DNA of 64,000 bases. It comes from Acidobacteriota bacterium (GTDB taxonomy: Bacteria; Actinomycetota; Acidimicrobiia; Acidimicrobiales; Ilumatobacteraceae). Below are positions 41,851 through 51,744 of the stretch, piece by piece. The position numbers were made by a program, and so were the translations under genes. The notes beneath the pieces were generated by a model, which was given only the letters and a program-made list of their open reading frames with translations, was not told the DNA's origin and did not search any database. Position 1 is the stretch's first letter. The number at the start of each line of letters is the position of its first letter. The stretch spans positions 1 through 64,000 of the forward strand of contig JAGWWV010000002.1 in the NCBI GenBank assembly GCA_018970175.1, written 5' to 3'.

Positions 41851-44355
41851 TCACGTGGCGGGATTCACGGGCCAGTCGTGCTTCGGGTAACGCCCGGCCA
41901 TGTCCTTTCGTACCTCCGACCAGGAACCCGCCCAGAAGGTGGGCAAGTCACTCGTCAGCTGAATGGGTCGGTCGGCCGGTGACAACAGCTCGACGACCAA
42001 CGGCACTGCGCCGTTCATGATCGACGGATGTACCGAGGTTCCGTAGAAGTGTTGGGCGCGGGCCGACAGCACGGGTGTGTCGTCGCCGCGGTAGGCGACA
42101 CGCATCTGTCGGCCGTTCGAAAGCGTCACGTGAACCGGTGCGAGTTCGTCGAGGTGCGCACCAAGGTCGTAGGGAAGTTCGCTGCGCAGGATGATCGACA
42201 AGTCGAGGTTGTCGAGGTCGGCTCTCGACGTGCAACCGGCGAGGTACGGGGTCAGCCATTCGTCGAGACCCGCGATCAAGGCCTTGTTGGTCCAGTCGGG
42301 CCAGCGAGGGTCACGCGAATGGAGAAAGCGCACGCGTTCGACGAGTGATTCGGCAGCCGGTCCCCACGGCAGTGCCTGCAGGCTGGTGGACCGCACGCGG
42401 TCGACGAGAGCCGCGGTCGTATCGGGCCCCGGTGCGGGCTTCTGTTTGACCTCACGCAACTTCATGCCGTCGAGTCGCCATTCGATCGAATTGACGATGT
42501 CGTTGCGTTCGCGATCCCACGCGACGATGTTCTTCACCGTGACGTATTCGGCGAGTAGGTCAGTGATGTCGTCGGCGGAAATCGCGGCACCGAGACGAAC
42601 CCGCGTGTTCTTGCGATCCCCGTCGACGTCGGCCGCAACGATGAACTGTTCATCGGCCAGGTCGGATTCCTTCGGCACCCATGCCGCGTTGCCGGTGCGC
42701 AACTGGAACTGGCCGGCACCGGTTTTGCGTACCGCGAGTCGGTCGGGGTAGGCGCGCAGGAGCAGGGCACCGACGCGGTTCGGTCGCGCCGAACCCGATG
42801 TGGCCGTTCGACCCGAGCGTCGGAGGATGTCGCGCGCCTGATCGCGCACGCGTGCGGCGGCCCGGCGGTCGATTCGATCGTCGGAGCCGAGTTCGTCGAT
42901 GCACTCGACGCGCCACGACAGGTCTTCGGGAATGTCGTCACGGCGTCCGCCCGGTGCGCGAACGACGTCCCTGTCCTCAAGGAGCGCCGCGAGAAGACAC
43001 GCCGTCCAGACGTCGGAATCGTGTGCGCCGACGACCATTGCGGCAAGACGCGGGTGAAGGGGAACCGTCAGCATTGCCTTGCCGCGGTCGGTGACGTGGC
43101 CCGCGACGTCGAGCGCGTCCAACATCGTCAGCAATTCGCGCGCTTGTTCGAAGGTCGCGCGCGGAGGTTGGTCGAGAAAACGAATCTCGTCGACCCTGAC
43201 ACCCCACGTCGCAAGTTCCAGGGCAAGACCGGCGAGGTCGACCTGGAGAATCTCGGGTTCGATCTGTGCGCGACGGGAGCGGTGCTCGGCCTGTGGCCAC
43301 AGACGGTACGCACGACCCGGCCCGAGACGGCCGGCGCGACCGGCACGTTGGTCGGCAGACGCGCGACTGATGTTTCCCATGAGCAGTTTCGACATGCCCG
43401 TGTTCGGGTCGAAACGGGGAGAGCGGGCGAGACCCGAATCGATGACGACACGAACGCCGTCGACCGTGAGGGAGCTCTCGGCAATGTCGGTCGAAAAGAC
43501 GATGCGGCGTCGACCCGCACGGGTCGGTGCCAGTGCCGCATCCTGTTCGTCCTGGCTGAGCGCGCCGGCAAGGGGAAAGAGATCGACGTTGGCATCGATG
43601 ACGCGTGACGATGCCTCGATTGCGCGACGAATCTCGGCGATTCCCGGCAGGAAGACGAGGATGTCGCCGTCGGTTTCGCGCAGCGCGCGGAACACCGTGT
43701 CGGCGACCTTGTTCTCGAGCCTGTCAGCGTCGCGTCGCTGGCCTTTGCGCACCGTTGGTGCATGCCACCAGTCGATGTCGACCGGGAACAGGGTTCCGTC
43801 GCTTGCCACGACAGGCACGTCGTCGCCGTCGGCCAGGTAAGCGGACCATCTTTCGGTGTCCGGTGTGGCCGACATCAAGACGATGCGTTGCGCGGTGCCG
43901 AGCGATCGCTGGGCGTGCAACAACAGGGCAAGACCGAGGTCGCCGGGAAGGTTGCGTTCGTGAACCTCGTCGAAGATGACGATTCCGACCCCGGGAAGGT
44001 CCGGGTCGTGCTGCAACCGGCGGGTGAGAACTCCTTCGGTGAGGACCTCGATTCGGGTGGTCGAGCCGATGATGCGTTCATCGCGGGTTTGGTAACCGAC
44101 CGTCTCGCCGACTTTTTCTCCGAGCATGTGCGCCATGCGGCGGGCAGCAGCGCGCGCGGCAAGTTTGCGCGGCTCGAGGATGATGATTCGTTGCGTGCCG
44201 TCGACGACACCACTTTCGAGCAGTCGAAGTGGCGCGAGAGTCGTCTTTCCCGAGCCGGGTGGTGCGACGAGAATGCAACGCGGGTGCGTCGACAGTGCGT
44301 CGACGAGTTGGGGGATGCACGCTTCGACCGGAAGCCCGGTCGGCGCGAGGGTCAC
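41851..44355 (-). CDS. hrpB: ATP-dependent RNA helicase HrpB
   Basis: An 834-residue DEAH/RHA-type helicase. It has Walker [10 protein letters not shown], the DEVH box in [19 protein letters not shown], the [19 protein letters not shown] block, and QRAGRAGR. The long C-terminal region, with TTAALVDRV and [14 protein letters not shown], is the HrpB-specific part. The start is GTG 44355, overlapping the preceding gene's stop by four bases (GTGA); upstream in-frame sequence lies inside that gene. Its role in RNA metabolism is poorly defined. Confidence 0.93.
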   Translation of the reverse strand: MTLAPTGLPVEACIPQLVDALSTHPRCILVAPPGSGKTTLAPLRLLESGVVDGTQRIIILEPRKLAARAAARRMAHMLGEKVGETVGYQTRDERIIGSTTRIEVLTEGVLTRRLQHDPDLPGVGIVIFDEVHERNLPGDLGLALLLHAQRSLGTAQRIVLMSATPDTERWSAYLADGDDVPVVASDGTLFPVDIDWWHAPTVRKGQRRDADRLENKVADTVFRALRETDGDILVFLPGIAEIRRAIEASSRVIDANVDLFPLAGALSQDEQDAALAPTRAGRRRIVFSTDIAESSLTVDGVRVVIDSGLARSPRFDPNTGMSKLLMGNISRASADQRAGRAGRLGPGRAYRLWPQAEHRSRRAQIEPEILQVDLAGLALELATWGVRVDEIRFLDQPPRATFEQARELLTMLDALDVAGHVTDRGKAMLTVPLHPRLAAMVVGAHDSDVWTACLLAALLEDRDVVRAPGGRRDDIPEDLSWRVECIDELGSDDRIDRRAAARVRDQARDILRRSGRTATSGSARPNRVGALLLRAYPDRLAVRKTGAGQFQLRTGNAAWVPKESDLADEQFIVAADVDGDRKNTRVRLGAAISADDITDLLAEYVTVKNIVAWDRERNDIVNSIEWRLDGMKLREVKQKPAPGPDTTAALVDRVRSTSLQALPWGPAAESLVERVRFLHSRDPRWPDWTNKALIAGLDEWLTPYLAGCTSRADLDNLDLSIILRSELPYDLGAHLDELAPVHVTLSNGRQMRVAYRGDDTPVLSARAQHFYGTSVHPSIMNGAVPLVVELLSPADRPIQLTSDLPTFWAGSWSEVRKDMAGRYPKHDWPVNPAT

Positions 44356-44840
44356 ACGAGAGCCGGGGTGCCGGCGTAGGGGCTGGGATCTTTCGGCCCC
44401 GGGATGGTGGGCGCCGACCACGCGGTGGTGGTGGCGATGGACTGGGCGACCTTGCGCCATTCGACGGGGCGCCATCCTTCGGCGGCCGCAGGCACGCTGA
44501 GATCGGACTGGATGAAGACGAACGCGGGCAACTTCTGGAGACCAAGACCACGCACCGCGTTGCGGTCGGGGTCGACGAAGACGAGGAATTCGTCGGTGAG
44601 CGGTCCGAGAAACTGCTTGGCCTCGTCGGCCGAGGCCGTGACGATGAAGTTCACGCGGACCGCGGCGCCGGCGAAAGCGCGCATGATGCGCGCGGCAGTG
44701 TCGAGGATCCACGAACTTTCGTTGGTGTACGGATCGATGACAACCGACGCCATGTGGAAGGTCGTGAGCCATTCCCGCAGGGGGCGGCCGTCTCCGGTGA
44801 GAGGGGTGAGTACAAGATCAGCAGAGGGGGTGGTTGCCAC
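44352..44840 (-). CDS. Thioredoxin-like-fold protein without CXXC
   Basis: A 162-residue protein. The order of predicted strands and helices looks thioredoxin-like: a strand MASVVIDPYTNESSWI where the active site would be, helix AARIMRAFAGAAV, strand VNFIVTA, then LPAFVFIQSDLSV with the cis-Pro typical of the fold. The CXXC motif is replaced by YTNESSW, so it is not a thiol redox enzyme. It is co-translated with hrpB. The function is unknown. Confidence 0.65.
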   Translation of the reverse strand: MATTPSADLVLTPLTGDGRPLREWLTTFHMASVVIDPYTNESSWILDTAARIMRAFAGAAVRVNFIVTASADEAKQFLGPLTDEFLVFVDPDRNAVRGLGLQKLPAFVFIQSDLSVPAAAEGWRPVEWRKVAQSIATTTAWSAPTIPGPKDPSPYAGTPALV

Positions 44841-44878
44841 GGGTAAAACGGTAGCAAGCCGGCACTACGTTGGATGAA

Positions 44879-45709
44879 GTGCACCCGATCGAGCACCTGC
44901 GTTATTTGGCACGTGCCGGGTACGCCGATGCCCCGGAACTGGTGGCCGAGACCGCCTCGGCACTGCGTGGCCTCGGCTTTGATCACGCCAACTTGGTGTT
45001 GACATGCCGACGAATCGTCGAACGGCATCCCACCTGTGGCCCGTTGTGGTGGCTGTGCGCCGAATTGTTGACCGCGCTCGAGCCGCGCGACACCTTGAGG
45101 CGTTGTGTCGACGGTGTTCGGGGTGACTCCACCCCGGCGCATCTCGCCGAACATCTCGCTACTCAGTGGCCCGACGGCGGGATGGTCGCCGTCAACGGCT
45201 GGTCGTGGGAAATTGCCCTCGCCCTTGTTTCCTCGTTCGGGTTCGAAGTGTGCGTCATCGACGGCGACAACGGAGCCGATCACATGGTGCGGGTACTCGA
45301 GCGCAACGAGGTCGTGACGCACCTGGTCGAACCCCAGCGCGCCGCGGCCGCGGTGGGCGAGTGTGATGTCGTGGTCGTGTCGGGTTCGTTCGTCGGCGCC
45401 GACGTGTTGTGGTCTCCCGTCGGCTCGGCGCAGCTCGCTTCGGTCGCGTACTGCGCCGGTCGTGAAGTCGTGGCCATGACGCCGATCGGTACGCGATTGC
45501 CGCGCGTCTTTGTCGAGGCCATCGTGCAGATGGTCGACGACGACACGCGCGGAGAGGCGTGGTACCGCGACGTCGAAGCGATTCCACTTGGCCTCGTCAC
45601 GACGGTCGTCGGGTCGGGTGGTGTGGAATCAACCGCGCGGATCGCGTCGACCGGCCTCGTGCCCGAGGCGCCGGTGGCGACCGAACTCACGGTTCGCTCG
45701 GCTATGTAG
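44879..45709 (+). CDS. Putative eIF-2B-like / NagB-RpiA-fold protein
   Basis: A 276-residue protein beginning PIEHLRYLARAG, with CGPLWWLCAELLTAL, a glycine-poor Rossmann-like core (VVVVSGSFVGADVLWSPVGS) and WYRDVEAIPLGLVTTVVG. The second half resembles the C-terminal domain shared by archaeal/bacterial eIF2B-like isomerases, with a conserved Asp region (ADVLW). The call is weak. GTG 44879 gives the expected opening; TTG 44870 is also possible. It is divergent from the thioredoxin-like gene with 38 bases between. Confidence 0.5.
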   Translation: MHPIEHLRYLARAGYADAPELVAETASALRGLGFDHANLVLTCRRIVERHPTCGPLWWLCAELLTALEPRDTLRRCVDGVRGDSTPAHLAEHLATQWPDGGMVAVNGWSWEIALALVSSFGFEVCVIDGDNGADHMVRVLERNEVVTHLVEPQRAAAAVGECDVVVVSGSFVGADVLWSPVGSAQLASVAYCAGREVVAMTPIGTRLPRVFVEAIVQMVDDDTRGEAWYRDVEAIPLGLVTTVVGSGGVESTARIASTGLVPEAPVATELTVRSAM

Positions 45710-45718
45710 TGTTCCCAC

Positions 45719-46387
45719 ATGGGTGAAATCGTCTCGTTCAAGAGCAATGGGTCAATGGGAAGCGGCTACCTGGCCGACGGTGGGGGACCCGGCATCATCG
45801 TGATCCAAGAGTGGTGGGGACTCGTGCCGCACATCAAGGCTGTTGCCGACCGGTTTGCCGCCGAGGGATACACGGCGCTCGCACCCGACCTGTACCGGGG
45901 GGAAGCCGCGACGGAGCCCGACGAGGCGGGCAAGTTGATGATGGGACTCGCCCTCGACCGTGCGGGCAAGGACCTGAGCGGTGCAGTCGATTTCCTTCGG
46001 GAACGAACCGGCAAGAAGAAAGTCGGTGTGGTCGGGTACTGCATGGGTGGCGGGTTGACGCTGACCCTCGCGTGCCAGAGGCCCGACGCGGTCGCTGCCG
46101 CTGCTCCTTTCTACGGTGTGATTCCCTGGCCCGAGACACAACCCGATTGGGACGCGATCACGGCGGTCGTCGAGGGGCATTACGCCGAACACGACGCGTT
46201 TGCTTCGCCCGAGGCGGCGCGAGCCCTCGAAGCCGACCTGCGCAACCGCGGCAAGGCGGCAACGTTCCACATTTATTCGGGCACCGACCACGCGTTCTTC
46301 AACGACGATCGCCCCGACGTCTTCAATGCTGCAGCCGCGGCAACGGCATGGTCGCGGGTACTTGAATTGTTCCGCGCGAATCTCTGA
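45719..46387 (+). CDS. Dienelactone hydrolase family protein (carboxymethylenebutenolidase-like)
   Basis: A 222-residue alpha/beta hydrolase of the DLH family. The Cys nucleophile lies in VGVVGYCMGGGL, with an Asp in EHDAFASPE and the His in SGTDHAFFND, so the Cys-Asp-His triad is intact. IVIQEWWGLVPHIKAVADRFA is the conserved entry segment. DLH opens dienelactones in the chlorocatechol branch, but many homologues act on other esters. It follows the eIF-2B-like gene by nine bases on the same strand. Confidence 0.92.
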   Translation: MGEIVSFKSNGSMGSGYLADGGGPGIIVIQEWWGLVPHIKAVADRFAAEGYTALAPDLYRGEAATEPDEAGKLMMGLALDRAGKDLSGAVDFLRERTGKKKVGVVGYCMGGGLTLTLACQRPDAVAAAAPFYGVIPWPETQPDWDAITAVVEGHYAEHDAFASPEAARALEADLRNRGKAATFHIYSGTDHAFFNDDRPDVFNAAAAATAWSRVLELFRANL

Positions 46388-46393
46388 GGTGAG

Positions 46394-47260
46394 CTACGCC
46401 AAGTCTGCAATTGCGTCGGCGATTGCGATCAAGCGCTCGGCGTTTGCGACGTGGAGGTTCTCGATCATTCTGCCGTCGAGTTGCACGACACCCTTGCCCT
46501 CGGCGCGCGCAGCATTGAAGGCTTCTATGACCCGACGCGCGTGGTCGACCTCGGCCGCGCTCGGAGCCCACACTTCGTTCGCGATTGCAACCTGGTCGGG
46601 GTGAATGAGGGTCTTGCCGTCGAAGCCCATCTGCATGCCCTGGACACATTCGTCGCGGAAACCCTCGGCATTCTTGATGTCGTTGTAGACGCCGTCGAGA
46701 ATCGGCTTGTCGGCCTCGCGCGCCGCGAGGAGCGCGGTCGCCAGGTGCGAGATGACGGGGGCGCGGCCCGGAACCTGCACCGCGTGCAGTTCTTTCACGA
46801 GATCGTTGGTTCCCATCACGAGAACCGCGACGCGGGGATGCGAGGCGATGGCGCGCGCATTGAAGATGGCCGAGGGCGTTTCGATCATCGCCCAGATCTT
46901 CATCTCGGCGGGGGCACCGGCAGCGTCGAGGTGTTTCGACACGGCATCGACCGCGGCGGCATCACCCACCTTCGGGATGACGATGGACGCCGCGCACGAC
47001 TTCGCTGCCGCAGCGATGTCGGCGGCGCCCCACGGGGTGTCCAATGCGTTGCAGCGAATGGTGATCTCGCGTTTTCCGTACTCACCCGACGAGGCTGCAC
47101 GCACCGCGTTTTCGCGGGCGGCATCCTTCGACTCGGGTGACACGGCGTCTTCGAGGTCGAAGATGAGCGCGTCGGAGGCGATGGTCTTTGCCTTTTCGAG
47201 CGCGCGCTCGTTGGCGGCGGGCATGTAGAGGACGGAGCGACGGGGGCGGAGCTTCGACAT
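46394..47260 (-). CDS. HpcH/HpaI-CitE family CoA ester lyase, (3S)-malyl-CoA thioesterase-like
   Basis: A 288-residue TIM-barrel protein of the citrate lyase beta / malyl-CoA group. It opens RPRRSVLYMPAANERALEKA, with DLEDAVSPESKD supplying the metal-binding acid pair, SIVIPKVGD, and MIETPSAIFNA. The length and placement directly after the longer mcl gene (15-base gap) fit the short Mcl2 type, which hydrolyses (3S)-malyl-CoA to malate in the ethylmalonyl-CoA pathway. A citramalyl-CoA or other acyl-CoA lyase is possible. Confidence 0.85.
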   Translation of the reverse strand: MSKLRPRRSVLYMPAANERALEKAKTIASDALIFDLEDAVSPESKDAARENAVRAASSGEYGKREITIRCNALDTPWGAADIAAAAKSCAASIVIPKVGDAAAVDAVSKHLDAAGAPAEMKIWAMIETPSAIFNARAIASHPRVAVLVMGTNDLVKELHAVQVPGRAPVISHLATALLAAREADKPILDGVYNDIKNAEGFRDECVQGMQMGFDGKTLIHPDQVAIANEVWAPSAAEVDHARRVIEAFNAARAEGKGVVQLDGRMIENLHVANAERLIAIADAIADLA

Positions 47261-47275
47261 CGGCGGTTCCCTTTC

Positions 47276-48328
47276 TCAGTTGAATCCGTAGAGGCCCGCG
47301 AGATGCGGATCGCGGGCGGAGAGCTGACGTGCCAGCTCGACAACGACCTTGCACTGCTTCACCGAGGCGTCGTCTTCCATCTTGCCGTCGAGCATGATCG
47401 CCCCGGTGCCGTCGCCCATTGCCTCGATGACGCGCTGCGCCTGCTTCACGTCTTCGGGACGGGGGCTGAACACGCGCTTGGCGATGTCGATCTGCACCGG
47501 GTGGAGGCTCCACGCTCCGACGCAGCCGAGCAGGTACGCGTTGCGGAACTGGTCTTCGCAGGCAACGACGTCCTTGATGTCGCCGAAGGGTCCGTAGAAC
47601 GCGTAGATGCCGTTGGCGACACACGCGTCGACCATGCGCGCCATCGTGTAGTGCCACAGGTCCTGCTGGTAGGTGCCGCGCGGGGCGTCGGGGTTGTCGG
47701 GGTTCGGGTCCTGGCGCACGAGGTAGTCGGGGTGGCCACCACCGACACGCGTGGTTTTCATGCGCCGGTTCGCCGCAAGGTCGGCCGGTCCGAGCGACAA
47801 GCCCTGCATGCGGGGCGACGCGGCGCAGATCTCTTCGACGTTTGCGACACCGCGCGCCGTTTCGAGAAGCGCGTGTATGAGAATCGGACGCTTGAGACCC
47901 GCCTTCGCTTCGAGCTGTGCGAGAAGGCGATCGACGTAGTGAATGTCTTCCGGGCCTTCCACCTTCGGAATCATGATGACATCGACCTTGTCGCCGGCCT
48001 CGGTGACGATTGCGTTCATGTCGTCGAGGAACCAGGGCGAGTCGAGGCTGTTGACGCGGGTCCACAATTGCGTGTCGCCCATCGGGATCGTCTTCGCCAC
48101 GATGATGAAGCCGCGGCGGGCGGCCTCTTTGTCGGCCATCGGAATTGCGTCCTCGAGGTTGCCGAGGATGATGTCGACCGTCGGAATCACCTCGGGGAGC
48201 TTGGCGACGACTTTCTCCAACTGCGGAGGAAAGAAGTGAATGACACGGCTCGGCCGGAACGGGATCTCGCGGAGAGGTTCGGGGGCGCCGATGGCGAGGG
48301 GTTTGAAGAAGTCTTTGGCACTACGCAC
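47276..48328 (-). CDS. mcl: Malyl-CoA / beta-methylmalyl-CoA / citramalyl-CoA lyase (Chloroflexus type)
   Basis: A 350-residue lyase. Long stretches match the Chloroflexus Mcl pattern as I remember it: [82 protein letters not shown], and [21 protein letters not shown]. It cleaves malyl-CoA or methylmalyl-CoA to glyoxylate plus acetyl- or propionyl-CoA, and in Chloroflexus also citramalyl-CoA. The start is GTG 48328; in-frame sequence upstream lies in the divergent HAD gene. Confidence 0.93.
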   Translation of the reverse strand: MRSAKDFFKPLAIGAPEPLREIPFRPSRVIHFFPPQLEKVVAKLPEVIPTVDIILGNLEDAIPMADKEAARRGFIIVAKTIPMGDTQLWTRVNSLDSPWFLDDMNAIVTEAGDKVDVIMIPKVEGPEDIHYVDRLLAQLEAKAGLKRPILIHALLETARGVANVEEICAASPRMQGLSLGPADLAANRRMKTTRVGGGHPDYLVRQDPNPDNPDAPRGTYQQDLWHYTMARMVDACVANGIYAFYGPFGDIKDVVACEDQFRNAYLLGCVGAWSLHPVQIDIAKRVFSPRPEDVKQAQRVIEAMGDGTGAIMLDGKMEDDASVKQCKVVVELARQLSARDPHLAGLYGFN

Positions 48329-48388
48329 GCGGGGAAGCGTAGGTCCTGTGAGTTTGGCTGACGAAACCCACCTGCGAGACTGCGTCAC

Positions 48389-49078
48389 ATGGCCAACAGA
48401 TTCGATGCGGTTCTCTTCGATGCGGGCGGCGTTCTCGTTCTTCCCGACCCGGCGGTCCTCGCGCCGTTGATCGCTTACTACGGAGGTGACCACCGCCATG
48501 AGGCCTACGTTCGCGCGCACTATGCCGGCATGGCGGCAAAGTCGGCGGCCACCGTGGGGGAGTCGGACTGGACGCACTACAACGAGACGTATCTCGCTCA
48601 TCTCTCGGTTCCCGAGGAACATCGCGACACCGCGTTGAACGTGCTGACCCACGTCAAGTCGAATGCCCACTTGTGGCGTCACCCAATCGCCGGAGCGGCT
48701 ACTGCACTTCGCGAATTCGTGTCGCGGGGAGTGCCGATCGGTGTCGTCAGCAATGCAAGCGGCCAGATCGAGTCGACGTTGCGTCTCAGCGGAATCTGCC
48801 AGGTTGGTCCGGGTCCCCACGCTGAGGTGCGCTGTGTGATCGACAGTCATGTTGTTGGCATCGAGAAGCCCGATCCGCGCATCTTCGACCATGCTCTCGT
48901 CCACTTCGAGGGCATCGATCGCTCGCGAATCGCCTACGTCGGCGATTCACTCATCATGGACGTGCGCGGTGCGCGCGCGGCCGGACTCGTTCCCGTTCTC
49001 GTCGATCCTTTCGACGACGCAGTCGACCATTCGGTCGACCGTATCCACTCGCTCGACGAGCTGCTGAACCTGTTGTAG
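48389..49078 (+). CDS. HAD-family hydrolase
   Basis: A 229-residue haloacid dehalogenase superfamily protein. Motif I is [10 protein letters not shown], with the nucleophile Asp but Gly where phosphatases have the second Asp, as in some dehalogenases. Motif II is VVSNAS, the Lys motif is [10 protein letters not shown], and motif IV is [18 protein letters not shown]. The cap lies between residues about 15 and 90. It may be a phosphatase or dehalogenase. The start is 60 bases from the mcl start on the other strand. Confidence 0.9.
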   Translation: MANRFDAVLFDAGGVLVLPDPAVLAPLIAYYGGDHRHEAYVRAHYAGMAAKSAATVGESDWTHYNETYLAHLSVPEEHRDTALNVLTHVKSNAHLWRHPIAGAATALREFVSRGVPIGVVSNASGQIESTLRLSGICQVGPGPHAEVRCVIDSHVVGIEKPDPRIFDHALVHFEGIDRSRIAYVGDSLIMDVRGARAAGLVPVLVDPFDDAVDHSVDRIHSLDELLNLL

Positions 49079-49081
49079 GCG

Positions 49082-50698
49082 CTACTTGCCGGCGGCGTCG
49101 ACCAGCTGGCGCGCGATCACCTTGAGACACAACGTCTCGTCGGCGCCCTCGAAGATCGACAGCACGCGTGCGTCGACGAAGAGGCGGCTGACCGAGTACT
49201 CCTCGGCGTAGCCATAGCCACCGTGGATCTGCATCGCCTCGCGGGCAACCCACTCGGCGGCCTTGCAGACGTAAGCCTTCACCATGCTGGCTTCCATCGC
49301 GCCCTCGCCCTTGGCCATCAACTTGGCGACGGCGTACGAGAACTGACGGCTCGCCTGGATGATGGTCGCCATGCGCCCGAGCTTGGCCTTCGTGAGTTGG
49401 TAGTCGTAGACGTTCTTACCGAACACCGCACGGTTGTTCGCGTAGTCGAAGGCGGCCTCGTAGGCGGCTTGCATCACGCCGACGGCGCGAGCGGCGGTCT
49501 GCAGGCGACCGTTCTCGAAGCCCGCCATCTGGAAGTAGAAGCCCTTGCCGAGACCCGACTCGAGACCGATCAGGTTCTCCGCAGGCACCCACCAATCTTC
49601 GAGGGCAATTTCGTACGAGTGCATGCCGCGGTAGCCGATGGTGTCGATCGGGCGGCCTTCCATCTTTCCGCCTTCGGCCTGGTTGAAGAGGAAGCCGTGC
49701 GCATCGCCGTGCGGCTTCGGAACGATGAAGAGGCTGAGGCCCTTGTGGCCGAGGCTGCGATCCGGATTCGTGCGGGCAAGGAGCATGAGGACGTCGGCGC
49801 GCGCGCCGAAGGTGCACCACGTCTTCACGCCGTTGATGCGCCAACCCTTGCGACCGTCGGGAAGATCGGACTGCGTTGCGGTGACCTTGATGTTGGCGAC
49901 GTCGCTGCCGTAGTCGGGCTCGGTCACGGCGACGGCCGCGAGAACCTCGGCGGTGGAGAGCTTGGGAAGCCACTCGTGCTTCTGTTCTTCAGTTCCGCCC
50001 TTCATCAGGGCGCGGGCAAGGATCTCGGGCCGCGTGATGAGCGATCCGCCGATGCCGAGCGACCCGCGCGAGAGTTCCTCGGTGGCGATGACGTTGCCCA
50101 TGTATTCGCCGTCTCCGCCCTCGCTGTAGCCGCCGTACTCGGCGGGAATCGAAAGCCCGAATGCACCCATCTCGGCGAGACCTGCGATGAGTTCTTCGGG
50201 AACGTCGGCGTTGTGACGGTGCACGTGCTCGGCACGCGGCGCAACTTCCTTGTTCGCATACGAGCGGAAGGTGTCCTGCACCATCTCGAAGTCTGCATCG
50301 AGATGACGCGGGCCTTGCTGGTCGGCCAGCGACGCGAGGAATTCGGGCGAGCGGAAGGCCGAGACGAATTCACTCCCGAACGAGAGGTCGGCGGCGCTGA
50401 CGCCCCACAACTGCTCGCGACCGACGAGACGAGTAACGAGGTCGTGCACCATGTCGGCAGTGAAGGCGCAGGTGAGACGTGCTTCGGTGTCACCCTTTGC
50501 GCCGTAGTCGAGCATCGAGCGCGCGGTTTCCACCGCGGCCGCGGCGTGAGCGAGGTCGTAGGCGAGCACCTGTTCGACATCGGGTCCGCCACCGGCAGCC
50601 AGTTTGCGAACGGCCTTGCCGACCATCGCACGCGCGGTTTCGATGATCGTGGCGGCGGTCTGCAGGTCGGGTGTGGGGAGAGAAGCGTTGCTGGCCAT
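49082..50698 (-). CDS. mcd: Methylsuccinyl-CoA dehydrogenase-type acyl-CoA dehydrogenase
   Basis: A 538-residue acyl-CoA dehydrogenase with an N-terminal extension of about 150 residues (AYDLAHAAAAVETARSMLDYG, then LVTRLVGREQLWGV) ahead of the normal core. The core has AVTEPDYGSDVANIKVTAT and IHGGYGYAEEYSVSRLFVDARVLSIFEGADE. This extended form is typical of methylsuccinyl-CoA dehydrogenase of the ethylmalonyl-CoA pathway, which makes mesaconyl-CoA. The mesaconyl-CoA hydratase and Mcl genes lie nearby. The identification is an inference from architecture and context. ATG 50698 overlaps the divergent gene's start in CATG. Confidence 0.8.
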   Translation of the reverse strand: MASNASLPTPDLQTAATIIETARAMVGKAVRKLAAGGGPDVEQVLAYDLAHAAAAVETARSMLDYGAKGDTEARLTCAFTADMVHDLVTRLVGREQLWGVSAADLSFGSEFVSAFRSPEFLASLADQQGPRHLDADFEMVQDTFRSYANKEVAPRAEHVHRHNADVPEELIAGLAEMGAFGLSIPAEYGGYSEGGDGEYMGNVIATEELSRGSLGIGGSLITRPEILARALMKGGTEEQKHEWLPKLSTAEVLAAVAVTEPDYGSDVANIKVTATQSDLPDGRKGWRINGVKTWCTFGARADVLMLLARTNPDRSLGHKGLSLFIVPKPHGDAHGFLFNQAEGGKMEGRPIDTIGYRGMHSYEIALEDWWVPAENLIGLESGLGKGFYFQMAGFENGRLQTAARAVGVMQAAYEAAFDYANNRAVFGKNVYDYQLTKAKLGRMATIIQASRQFSYAVAKLMAKGEGAMEASMVKAYVCKAAEWVAREAMQIHGGYGYAEEYSVSRLFVDARVLSIFEGADETLCLKVIARQLVDAAGK

Positions 50699-51725
50699 GG
50701 CGGAAAACGCTAGTCCTGCCCACCGCTGTGGTGCCCATCGGTACGATCAAAAAATCAGCGGAATCATCGACACCTACTCACGCGGCATGCCGCCGGTCGA
50801 GACCCACGGCGAGACCCGTGCGATCGTTGCGTGGCGCGCCGGCAGGGAGATATTCGCCGCGTACGGCTCGGGCTACGCCACCGAGTGCGGGCCGGGTGTG
50901 ACACACATCTCGTGGTCGATGGCAAAGAGCATGACCCACGCACTCGTCGGGTTCATGGTCCTCGATGGTCTCGTCGACATCGACGAGCCGGCCGCCGTGC
51001 CCGAATGGTGCGACGACGAGCGGGCCGGGATCACGCTTCGGCATCTCCTCGAGATGCGCTCCGGGCTCGAGTGGGTCGAGGACTACGTCGACGGCGATCG
51101 GTCACACGTCATCGAGATGCTGTTCGGTTCGGGCAAGGACGACCATGCGGCCTATGCGACCTCGCGTCCACTTCGCCATCGACCCGGCACGCACTGGGAG
51201 TACTCGTCGGGTACGACGAACATCATTTGTCGCATCCTCGGGGACGTCGTTGGTGGAAGCGGGCCCGATGCGCGCCGCGCGCGGATGACGACGTTCATCG
51301 ACCAGCGTTTGTTCGCACCACTCGGGATGGCGAGTGCCACCGCGAAGTTCGATCCGGCGGGCAACTTCGTCGGATCGTCGTACGTGTACGCGACAGCCAC
51401 CGACTTTGCGCGATTCGGCCGCCTCTATGTCGACGGATGTTCACCGACCGGAGCGAAACTTCTTCCAGTCGGATGGCGTGATGCGGCACGAGAGGTCGTC
51501 GCCATCGATCCCGAAACAGACAACGGATACGGACATCACTGGTGGGTCTGGCCCGGATTACCCGGATCGTTGGTTGCAACGGGTTACGAAGGGCAGTACA
51601 CGATCGTGCTGCCCGACGACGATCTCGTGGTCGTTCGACTCGGCAAGAGTCCCGCAGAGATCAGGCACAACGTCGTCGACGATCTCGTCGCATTGGTCGG
51701 CGAACTGCGTCGGATGCGGCGCTGA
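50697..51725 (+). CDS. Serine hydrolase, beta-lactamase/class C-like (penicillin-binding fold)
   Basis: A 342-residue protein of the beta-lactamase superfamily used by esterases and 6-aminohexanoate-dimer hydrolases. The catalytic SxxK is SMAKS, preceded by THISW, and the Tyr motif is HWEYSSGTTN. A motif equivalent to KTG/HxG is GYEGQY. No signal peptide is seen, so a cytoplasmic esterase or amidase is likely. The start is uncertain: ATG 50697 shares CATG with the mcd start, and ATG 50787 would shorten the protein by 30 residues. Confidence 0.87.
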   Translation: MAENASPAHRCGAHRYDQKISGIIDTYSRGMPPVETHGETRAIVAWRAGREIFAAYGSGYATECGPGVTHISWSMAKSMTHALVGFMVLDGLVDIDEPAAVPEWCDDERAGITLRHLLEMRSGLEWVEDYVDGDRSHVIEMLFGSGKDDHAAYATSRPLRHRPGTHWEYSSGTTNIICRILGDVVGGSGPDARRARMTTFIDQRLFAPLGMASATAKFDPAGNFVGSSYVYATATDFARFGRLYVDGCSPTGAKLLPVGWRDAAREVVAIDPETDNGYGHHWWVWPGLPGSLVATGYEGQYTIVLPDDDLVVVRLGKSPAEIRHNVVDDLVALVGELRRMRR

Positions 51726-51744
51726 ATCGCCTACGGTGGTGGGG

